A stretch of DNA of 8,485 nt from contig JADGAE010000070.1 in the NCBI GenBank assembly GCA_015232165.1, forward strand, positions 1 to 8,485, given 5' to 3'. The first letter of the stretch is position 1; the number at the start of each line of letters is the position of its first letter. Position numbers and translations under genes: made by a program. This document shows, in pieces, positions 1 to 5,575 of the stretch. The DNA is from Nitrospirota bacterium (GTDB taxonomy: Bacteria; Nitrospirota; Thermodesulfovibrionia; Thermodesulfovibrionales; Magnetobacteriaceae). The notes below the pieces were generated by a model that saw only the letters and a program-made list of their open reading frames with translations, made no database searches and was not told the origin of the DNA.

Positions 1-49
1 TTTCACACTCAATTATCATGCCTGAAAAAACCTGTGTCATTTCAGTATA

Positions 50-850
50 CTATTTCTTGTGGTTACTCTTGCCTATTTCACGAACGAGGTCGTCGGACTT
101 AAATGCCCCTCGCAACACCCTGCCATCGGGCATGATAACCGCGGGCGTGCCGGTGAGACCAAGTTTTTCGGCCAGTTTTATGTCATCGTCAACCGCACTG
201 GTGTCGCACTTGGGTTCCGGAATCTCCCTGCCGGCAAAGGCGTCGTCCAACAGCTTCAGCGACTTCTCACACGCTATCGCCTTTGCCTTCTTATACGACG
301 TCGGATGTATCTTCGTCAGTGGAAAGAGTATTATATGAATACCGATGTCCTTCCTCTTTTCAACCAGCGCCTTTAGTTCCTCGTGCAATTGCTTGCAGAA
401 CGGACATTCGGGGTCGGTAAAGACAATCAGCTTTATCTTGGCGTTTTTCGCGCCCATCAAGAGGCTGTTCTTAAGCGGGATCGTAGAGACATCCACCTTG
501 TTTACCTCCGTGAGTCTGTCTTCGGTCAGATTATGCTTTGTCTTTATCTTTACGATATTGCCTATGATGATGTTTTCTTTGGAGTAATCCATGTATGCGA
601 TAACACGGTTTTTGCCGGTATTTATAGTTACCTCCCACAGTCCCTTTGACGGAGACTGCTGTACCTCCTCAACCGTCGCGGCGGGGGCAAAGTCCTTTAG
701 CAGTTGACCGGCCTCTTGCACGTTGAGCTTGTGGCACGAGGCGCAGTTCTCATCGCATCCGCCAAAGGGATACGCCTGTTCTGCACCATAGAAACACCCA
801 ATGGCAAGAAAAACCGTCATAAAAAACACTAACCGTACATTTAATCTCAT
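50..850 (-). CDS. DsbC-like periplasmic thiol:disulfide isomerase with an N-terminal CxxCH (haem c-type) motif
   Basis: A 266-residue exported protein predicted to shuffle or reduce disulfides outside the cytoplasm. Residues 2-22 (Arg2 and Arg6, then a hydrophobic run) form a signal sequence. Next comes a Cys-rich stretch with Cys32 and C36-A-S-C39-H40, which matches the covalent haem c attachment motif. Residues 50-120 resemble the DsbC/G N-terminal (dimerisation) region. The thioredoxin fold starts near residue 130, with active site C149-P-F-C152 and the cis-proline loop T235-P236. Cys194 and Cys215 have about the spacing of the structural disulfide of E. coli DsbC. Size is close to DsbC (about 236 residues) plus the extra N-terminal segment. 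The start at 850 is preferred because it gives a full signal peptide; the next in-frame ATG (residue 11) would remove the basic n-region. No Shine-Dalgarno is seen before it. The gene follows the RuBisCO-like gene after 244 bases containing palindromes and its own promoter. The isomerase fold is secure; haem binding is inferred from the motif only. Confidence 0.88.
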   Translation of the reverse strand: MRLNVRLVFFMTVFLAIGCFYGAEQAYPFGGCDENCASCHKLNVQEAGQLLKDFAPAATVEEVQQSPSKGLWEVTINTGKNRVIAYMDYSKENIIIGNIVKIKTKHNLTEDRLTEVNKVDVSTIPLKNSLLMGAKNAKIKLIVFTDPECPFCKQLHEELKALVEKRKDIGIHIILFPLTKIHPTSYKKAKAIACEKSLKLLDDAFAGREIPEPKCDTSAVDDDIKLAEKLGLTGTPAVIMPDGRVLRGAFKSDDLVREIGKSNHKK

Positions 851-857
851 GCTTAGT

Positions 858-887
858 GTTATAACACATATGAATCGGTTGCGTCAA
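858..887 (-). promoter_or_regulatory. Sigma70-type promoter for the DsbC-like gene
   Basis: On the minus strand a TTGACG box (882-887) is followed by TATAAC (858-863) with an 18-base spacer, or by the overlapping TTATAA (859-864) with a 17-base spacer. Each of the first two hexamers matches the sigma70 consensus at five of six positions. The bases just upstream of the -35 box are very AT-rich, like an UP element. The expected transcription start falls at about 850-852, essentially on the start codon, so the message may be leaderless. This fits the lack of a visible ribosome binding site. Confidence 0.6.
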
Positions 888-989
888 CAAAAATTTATTG
901 ATAGTTTCGATCTGGTGCAACAAAAAAAAGTTTCTGTAAATATTTCTGTTATGGAGTAGCCACATATTTGAAGTTAAGAATTATGGGGT

Positions 990-1009
990 CAAGGGGACTG
1001 GTCCCCTTG
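990..1009. repeat. Perfect palindrome, 9-base arms (intergenic hairpin)
   Basis: CAAGGGGAC and GTCCCCTTG are perfect inverted repeats separated by TG. The element lies between the RuBisCO-like gene and the promoter of the DsbC-like gene. It can form a stable hairpin on either strand. No U-tract follows it in the direction of transcription, so it is not a classic intrinsic terminator. It could protect the 3' end of the upstream message, assist termination together with the neighbouring palindrome, or be a REP-like element. Confidence 0.65.
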
Positions 1010-1021
1010 CAGGGGGGATAT

Positions 1022-1047
1022 GAAGGGGGGGCGGAGCCGCCCCCTTC
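1022..1047. repeat. GC-rich palindrome downstream of the RuBisCO-like gene
   Basis: The arms GGGGGCGG (1027-1034) and CCGCCCCC (1037-1044) pair perfectly around AG. The flanking GAA and TTC also pair if two extra Gs are bulged. It starts 48 bases after the stop codon of the RuBisCO-like/cupin gene. A T-rich stretch follows only on the plus strand (1045-1060), where there is no gene. On the coding (minus) strand the hairpin is followed by TTCATAT, a poor U-tract. It may be a weak or Rho-assisted terminator or a REP-like repeat; together with 990-1009 it forms a tandem pair. Confidence 0.55.
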
Positions 1048-1094
1048 TTTGTCTTTTCTTAATTAGGGGGGTGAACTATTACTTTTTTCTTTTT

Positions 1095-2690
1095 TCAGAG
1101 GGGGATAGGTCTATCGCGTTCGTGGTCAACGATGCAGAAGAAGCCAAAGGGGACGTCCGACTCATTGATTAACTGATGTGGGCGCATTGGCGCTACGTAT
1201 GCAACGTCAAAGGGCCTCAACGTATACCGATTACCACCGATGAGAAATACACCCTCGCCACGGATGCAGACAACAACATGGATGTGCAGATGTCGTTCAA
1301 AGGAGGAGTATCCGCCGGGTTCTATCTGAAAGTATCGCAGGTCAAAGCGGGTTTCTTCGCCGTATCTTCCGATAAGCTCACACCTGGTGATGTACCGAAA
1401 TGGGAGATTGACACCATCCTTGTACGGACGCGGAGGGCGCTCCGACCATCCAAAGTCCTCACGGAATGACAGGTGCTCAAACACCTCCCCCAATGTGACG
1501 GAGGTCTGGGGTGACGGGGCTTGCCGCTGCGGTGTGGATGACTGCACTGATGGTTGACATGTGGCCTGTGGAAAGTTGGACGTTATTTTCTCAAGAAACA
1601 CACTTGTGTTTTCTCTAACGTCGTCGTGGTTTTTTAAGAGTGAGCCGCCGATGGTGTAGACCGTATCCACACCGTACATGGCTGACATATCGGGGATGTT
1701 AGACAGGCGCATGCCGCCGGCGGGTGCTGGAAAGGCCGGTCTCAATTGTCCAAGAGGCCCTCTGAGAGCCTGCGACAGGCTCAGACACTCCTCCGGGGTG
1801 AAGTTGAACCTCCCGCCGGTGTTGGGAAAAATGGACAGGTCGGCACCCATCAGACGAAACACGCTGCCCAGCAACACCGATGGCCGGATACCGTAGTTTG
1901 GGTCATGGAAGTAGGCCCCGGTCATGGCCGGATGTGCCATGATGATTATCCGGTAGGTTGAGGCCAGGTACCTTACCGTGTCCAGACCTACGAGATACGG
2001 CGCAACAAGGACACCTGCAACCCCGCCTCTGAGGGCAAACCGGATACGGTCTTCGAGCTTCTCTGCGCCGTCAGTGACGTTTGGGAAGTATAGGGTCTTG
2101 TGCAAGGTCTTTGCGTTGGCTGCCTCTATAGCTTGTTGACAGAGGGTTACACGCTGTTCAAAGGGGCAGAAGGTTTGGTCTACCAGTCCGTGGTCGTCCT
2201 TGATGATATCCGCCCCACCGAGGGCAAACTCCGCCGCCAGATTGGCAAGGTCTACAGGGGAAAGCCCCATGGGCTTGAGGACAGCACACAACAGCGGCCT
2301 GCCATAGACCCCCAACATCTGACGTATCCCCGGTATCCCATAGCCCGGCCCCTTAAAGACCTTCAGGAATTCCTCCGGGAGGTCTATCCCGACAACCCTT
2401 ACGTTGCCCTTAAACGAGATGTTGCCAAAGAGGACGTTTAAAAACTGCGGCAGTTGACAGGCGGTTACCTCGGGATTAAACGACAGTGTTGCACGGTAGC
2501 GTCCCCGGTCTATAGGGCGGACGTCTTTTATTGTGGGTACGATTGTTGTGTTTATGTGGGTCTGGTTGAAGAAATAACCGTCGGGGACCTCTACGGTCTG
2601 TTCAAGGGCTATCTCCCTGAAGAGGGCTTTGGTGTTGTGCCCCTCGTGATGAGATGTTACCTCGTATGTAATATCAATGGAGTCCGACAC
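1095..2690 (-). CDS. RuBisCO-like protein (form IV type) fused to a C-terminal cupin domain
   Basis: A 531-residue fusion. Residues 1-370 are a RuBisCO large-chain-like protein: an N-terminal domain up to about 110, then a TIM barrel. Counterparts of RuBisCO residues (spinach numbers) that are kept: Glu30 (E60), Asn90 (N123), Lys139 (K175), Lys164 (K201, carbamylated in RuBisCO), Asp166 (D203), His253 (H294), Gly325-Gly326 (380-381), Gly348-Gly349 (403-404). Changed: Met141 (K177), His167 (E204), Pro254 (R295), Ala324 (S379). These changes argue against CO2 fixation. A Ser/Pro/Gln-rich linker (about 371-397) leads to a cupin (398-531) with H467, H469, H471 and H505 as likely metal ligands. 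In R. rubrum, a separate RuBisCO-like isomerase and a separate cupin methylsulfurylase act in succession on 5-methylthioribulose-1-phosphate, yielding deoxyxylulose phosphate. That is a plausible but unproven role here; sugar-acid decarboxylation is an alternative. The start is GTG, 7 bases after the fumarase-like stop. It is probably cytoplasmic and cotranscribed with that gene. Confidence 0.9.
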   Translation of the reverse strand: MSDSIDITYEVTSHHEGHNTKALFREIALEQTVEVPDGYFFNQTHINTTIVPTIKDVRPIDRGRYRATLSFNPEVTACQLPQFLNVLFGNISFKGNVRVVGIDLPEEFLKVFKGPGYGIPGIRQMLGVYGRPLLCAVLKPMGLSPVDLANLAAEFALGGADIIKDDHGLVDQTFCPFEQRVTLCQQAIEAANAKTLHKTLYFPNVTDGAEKLEDRIRFALRGGVAGVLVAPYLVGLDTVRYLASTYRIIIMAHPAMTGAYFHDPNYGIRPSVLLGSVFRLMGADLSIFPNTGGRFNFTPEECLSLSQALRGPLGQLRPAFPAPAGGMRLSNIPDMSAMYGVDTVYTIGGSLLKNHDDVRENTSVFLEKITSNFPQATCQPSVQSSTPQRQAPSPQTSVTLGEVFEHLSFREDFGWSERPPRPYKDGVNLPFRYITRCELIGRYGEETRFDLRYFQIEPGGYSSFERHLHIHVVVCIRGEGVFLIGGNRYTLRPFDVAYVAPMRPHQLINESDVPFGFFCIVDHERDRPIPL

Positions 2691-2691
2691 C

Positions 2692-2705
2692 GGGGCATTA
2701 TCCCC
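2692..2705 (-). promoter_or_regulatory. Ribosome binding site of the RuBisCO-like gene, within a small hairpin
   Basis: On the minus strand GGGGA (2701-2705) lies 10 bases before the GTG start at 2690 and is the only Shine-Dalgarno-like sequence there. GGGG can pair with CCCC (2692-2695), placing the TAA stop of the upstream fumarase-like gene in the 6-base loop. A ribosome finishing the upstream gene would open the pairing, which suggests translational coupling. The ATG inside this stretch is in another frame, so GTG is the supported start. Confidence 0.4.
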
Positions 2706-3579
2706 AGATCAGCCTGCCACGTCTGTTGGCCCAACAGCAGATGGAGACGTTTACCAAAACGGAGGCCGGGTCCGACCAACTCCCTCCGATCTTAACCCCC
2801 AAGGCCGTAGTCTGCGCCGTTGAACCGGGCGTGGTGGCATCCATTGTGTTTAGGTCCTCCAGTATTTTTTTTTCAAGGGCCTGTGTTTCGGGGTTGCTGT
2901 CGTTTAGTCTTCTGAGGAGCTGTTTTTTAGAGATCATGGTTACGTCATCCTTTTCCGTCCCCAGGCCAACCCCTATGGTGTATGGGACACAGACACTCTT
3001 CCTTGCCTTCCTGACGGTATTGGCAACGATATCCCTGATTTCATTGTGGTAATTCCCGGAGTCGAGTCCGCCGGCAACATCAGGTTTTAAAGCAATCACG
3101 CCGCTGTCCTGCATTTGGGACAACCCATCACCGTGTTGACAATCCGCGCTCTTCAGTAACAGGTCTACTACGAGGCTGGACTTGTCGGAGTCCTCAAAGT
3201 AGATGACGGGATTCATCGCGGGGGCATCCTCTACATCCACGCCCCTTCCACCACCGCTACCCGGAGGACGACTCAGCAGCTTTAAGACAGCCTGCTTACT
3301 GCCCTCCACGATATCGGCAGTTATCTGTTGAGGGTCTAGACCCTGTGGTAGTTTCACCCAAAAGACGGGTGTGCCGATGTCACGGCACAGCGGTTTCTTG
3401 GTCGTCTTGGCGCTTTTGACGTTGTCAATGATAACGGACAAACACCCGCTGCCACGCTCCACCTCACCCTCCGTGGTCTCTGACGTACAGGTCTGCTTTA
3501 AGGCATCCTCCACGTCAGACGGTATCGATGTAGCCACCTTTGTGTACAGCTCAACTATGCCATCCTTTAGTCTCAACAT
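2698..3579 (-). CDS. Divergent class I (Fe-S) fumarase/tartrate dehydratase alpha-subunit-like protein
   Basis: A 293-residue protein of the usual length for the alpha subunit of two-subunit class I fumarases (TtdA/FumA N-terminal family). These enzymes use a [4Fe-4S] cluster held by three cysteines to add or remove water. All three positions can be seen: Cys65 in CRDIGTPVFW (family CQDTGTxxF), Cys197 in CVPYTIGVGLG (family CPPxxxGxGxGG), and Cys281 or Cys282 in CCWANRR. The TTALGVKI stretch (258-264) before the last cysteine is also typical. Other family positions are lost: Gln-Asp-Thr-Gly has become Arg-Asp-Ile-Gly, Cys-Pro-Pro has become Cys-Val-Pro, and the Gly-rich KGGGSEN region is replaced by an unrelated sequence near residues 143-156. 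No beta subunit lies beside it; the next gene is the RuBisCO-like fusion. It is therefore probably not an ordinary fumarase. It may be a hydratase for another substrate or a cluster-bearing partner protein. An AGAGG ribosome binding site sits 9 bases before the ATG. Confidence 0.78.
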   Translation of the reverse strand: MLRLKDGIVELYTKVATSIPSDVEDALKQTCTSETTEGEVERGSGCLSVIIDNVKSAKTTKKPLCRDIGTPVFWVKLPQGLDPQQITADIVEGSKQAVLKLLSRPPGSGGGRGVDVEDAPAMNPVIYFEDSDKSSLVVDLLLKSADCQHGDGLSQMQDSGVIALKPDVAGGLDSGNYHNEIRDIVANTVRKARKSVCVPYTIGVGLGTEKDDVTMISKKQLLRRLNDSNPETQALEKKILEDLNTMDATTPGSTAQTTALGVKIGGSWSDPASVLVNVSICCWANRRGRLIWG

Positions 3580-3628
3580 ACCAAAAAGCCTCTAAACATA
3601 GACCCTCATTTCAGCGTTGACGACACCG

Positions 3629-4597
3629 TTATTTATGCGGGGCTCCCGCCGGTGGTGGCGGTGCCGGGGCATTCGCTCCATGACCTGGTGGCGGAACTGC
3701 TCCGGGAGCTGGCGGGGCTGTCGTCTGTTTGCTGACAAAGTCTTCAAGGGCCTTGGTGTCAACATTTACGCTGTAGTTCTTCTCAATTGAAGAGTAATAG
3801 GTATCAAATGCCTTCTTCTGCTTTTCGCCGGTGAGGTACTGTATAATCATTTGTTTTACGGATTCAAACTCGGTGGTCTTTGATTCCTTTGTGTCAACCA
3901 CCTTGATTATATGGTAGCCAAAGGAGGTCTTAACGGGCGTGCTTAACTCACCCTTTTTTAACTTAAATACCGCATCATCAAAGCTTGGTTCCATCTGTCC
4001 GCGTGAAAAGAAACCGAGGTCTCCACCCTTGTCCGCATTGGACGTATCGAGGGACATAGACTTTGCCGCGGCGGCAAAATCACCACCCTTCTTTAACTTG
4101 TCATAGAGGTCCTTTGCCTCATTTTCCGTCTTTACAAGGATGTGAACGGCCCTGACCTGCTCGGGCATGACGAACTCTTTTTGATTGTCGTCGTAGTACT
4201 TCTTTGCCTCCTCGGGGGTTACCGTTACGTTTGCGTTCTGTACATTTTTCTGAAGGAGGGTATTAATAAGATTTATCTTCTTGAATTCCGCTATCTTCTT
4301 AGTAAACTCAGGGTCCTTGTCAAGTCCCACCTTTTTGGCCTCAAGATAGAGAACCTCCCTCTTCTTGACCTCGTCAACCAACCGCTTAAGGCCATCCTTA
4401 CCGGCAAACATGGCCTTTATGTTCGGCGGCAACTTTGCCAACTCTTCCTGTAACTGCTCACTTGTTATTGTCTCCTGACCCAACTTGACAATAGGCGTGC
4501 CACCCTTCTTAAGCACATTGTCCTCCGGTGCCTTTAAACAGCCAAGGGTTGTTAATAACACTCCTACTACACATACCAACAGCAACTGCTTCTTCAT
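3629..4597 (-). CDS. Parvulin-type (PpiC/SurA/PrsA-like) peptidyl-prolyl isomerase lipoprotein
   Basis: A 322-residue foldase predicted to be anchored by lipid outside the cytoplasmic membrane and to help exported proteins fold by isomerising Xaa-Pro bonds. It starts MKKQLLLVCVVGVLL, with a lipobox ending T-L-G-C20. A SurA-N-like helical region (about 35-135) precedes a parvulin domain (about 144-237). The hallmarks are RAVHILVKT, the DKGGDLGFFSRGQM loop and the FGYHIIKV end. The last 30 or so residues are Pro/Ala/Gly-rich and probably disordered. An in-frame ATG at 4621 would give 330 residues. I chose 4597 because GGAGAGAGGA (4606-4615) sits 8 bases before it and because it gives a clean lipoprotein signal peptide. 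It lies 54 bases after the diguanylate cyclase gene and 49 bases before the fumarase-like gene, probably in the same transcription unit. Its client proteins are not evident from the context. Confidence 0.9.
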   Translation of the reverse strand: MKKQLLLVCVVGVLLTTLGCLKAPEDNVLKKGGTPIVKLGQETITSEQLQEELAKLPPNIKAMFAGKDGLKRLVDEVKKREVLYLEAKKVGLDKDPEFTKKIAEFKKINLINTLLQKNVQNANVTVTPEEAKKYYDDNQKEFVMPEQVRAVHILVKTENEAKDLYDKLKKGGDFAAAAKSMSLDTSNADKGGDLGFFSRGQMEPSFDDAVFKLKKGELSTPVKTSFGYHIIKVVDTKESKTTEFESVKQMIIQYLTGEKQKKAFDTYYSSIEKNYSVNVDTKALEDFVSKQTTAPPAPGAVPPPGHGANAPAPPPPAGAPHK

Positions 4598-4605
4598 ACT
4601 TTGTG

Positions 4606-4615
4606 TCCTCTCTCC
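4606..4615 (-). promoter_or_regulatory. Strong ribosome binding site fixing the start of the foldase lipoprotein
   Basis: The purine-rich GGAGAGAGGA lies 8 bases before the ATG at 4597. It falls inside the coding sequence if the upstream ATG at 4621 is used instead. It is the strongest Shine-Dalgarno match I saw in the window and decides in favour of the shorter protein. Confidence 0.7.
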
Positions 4616-4651
4616 ATTCATTAAAGTTAGTTTATTATTAGCTGTCTATTA

Positions 4652-5575
4652 TTATACACCATCACGCGACAAAAATTCCACACGGTTTCTGCCGGCCTTT
4701 TTGGCCATATAAAGGGCCGTATCCGCCGCCTCTATCAAAGAGCTTGGCATACACTTCAAAGATGGCGTCATCGTTGTTACCCCCATGCTCACGGTAACAT
4801 GACCTGCCACCTCCGAATAATCATGCGGGATATCCATGGCACACACGACCTCCCATAGACGTTTTGCAACCTTTATTGCGCCGGGGCCGTCGGTATCCGG
4901 CAGGATGCACGCCAACTCCTCACCCCCATATCTCGCTATGAGGTCCAAAGACCTCGGCATCGCAATCTTTAAAGACAACGATATCTCCCTAAGACAGTTA
5001 TCCCCGGCCCTGTGGCCATAATTGTCGTTATAACGCTTGAAGAAATCAATATCAATCAATATCATCGACAGCTTTGTTTTACGCCTGGTTGCGCTGTTCC
5101 ACGTAAACTCAAGGAACTCATCAAATCTGCGGCGATTGGCTATACCTGTCAGGGCATCCTCCTTGGCCATGCTCTCCAGCAGGTCCCTTTTGCGTTTTAA
5201 CTCAACGTGGGTCCTCACCCTTGCCTCAACAATCGGGGGACTAAAAGGCTTCGTAATGTAATCTACCGCCCCCAACTGAAATCCATATCTCTCCTGCTCA
5301 ACATTGCTCAACAGGGTTATAAAGATAATGGGAATGTCCTTGGTATGGACGTTTGCCTTGACCCGACGGCAGACCTCATAGCCATCCATCTCCGGCATCA
5401 GTATATCCAGGAGTATCAGGTCGGGTTTGTCATCATTTGACTCCAGAAGGCTGAGGGCCTTCTCCGCACACTTTGCTACAACTATCGTGTAATCAGTTTT
5501 TAGCAGATTTACAAGGATATCAAGGTTCACCTTCTCATCATCGACTATAAGTATTTTTGGATGTTTCTCCATCAT
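4652..5575 (-). CDS. Response regulator with diguanylate cyclase output (REC-GGDEF, PleD-like)
   Basis: A 307-residue cytoplasmic protein that should make c-di-GMP from two GTP when its receiver domain is phosphorylated. The receiver spans residues 6-122: Asp12/Asp13 for metal, Asp57 as phosphoacceptor (LLD57ILMPEMDG), Thr87 and Lys109. A helical linker (about 123-138) leads to the GGDEF domain (139-303), which opens with [12 protein letters not shown]. The metal-binding Asp175 lies in ILIDIDFFK. The active-site signature is GGEEL (217-221), a variant found in active cyclases. The inhibitory I-site R208-S-L-D211 is intact at the correct distance, so product feedback inhibition is expected. 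The start codon overlaps the stop of the histidine kinase gene (ATGA, 5572-5575), which implies translational coupling. That kinase is the obvious phosphodonor. A second ATG immediately follows the first, so the start could shift by one codon. AAAGGGGG lies 12 bases upstream of the first ATG. Confidence 0.93.
   Translation of the reverse strand: MMEKHPKILIVDDEKVNLDILVNLLKTDYTIVVAKCAEKALSLLESNDDKPDLILLDILMPEMDGYEVCRRVKANVHTKDIPIIFITLLSNVEQERYGFQLGAVDYITKPFSPPIVEARVRTHVELKRKRDLLESMAKEDALTGIANRRRFDEFLEFTWNSATRRKTKLSMILIDIDFFKRYNDNYGHRAGDNCLREISLSLKIAMPRSLDLIARYGGEELACILPDTDGPGAIKVAKRLWEVVCAMDIPHDYSEVAGHVTVSMGVTTMTPSLKCMPSSLIEAADTALYMAKKAGRNRVEFLSRDGV

Noticed and set aside
1..40. Possible start of another minus-strand gene (ATG at 40 or 19, frame open to the window edge)
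   Set aside because: Only 13 codons are visible, there is no clear ribosome binding site, and no family can be recognised.
750..965. Minus-strand open frame of 71 codons upstream of the DsbC-like gene
   Set aside because: It runs out of frame into the DsbC-like gene and covers its AT-rich promoter; composition and sequence are not protein-like.
1095..2690. Reading the gene as a true CO2-fixing RuBisCO
   Set aside because: Key carboxylase residues are replaced (K177, E204, R295, S379 by alignment) and no loop-6 lysine can be recognised.
4598..4651. TATAAT-like box near the end of the cyclase gene as a promoter for the foldase gene
   Set aside because: The box overlaps the cyclase stop codon and has neither a plausible -35 element at the right distance nor an extended -10 TGn.
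5042..5066. Short tandem repeat of an ATATCAATCA-like unit
   Set aside because: It falls in the conserved ILIDIDFF motif of the GGDEF domain and simply reflects its Ile/Asp codons.
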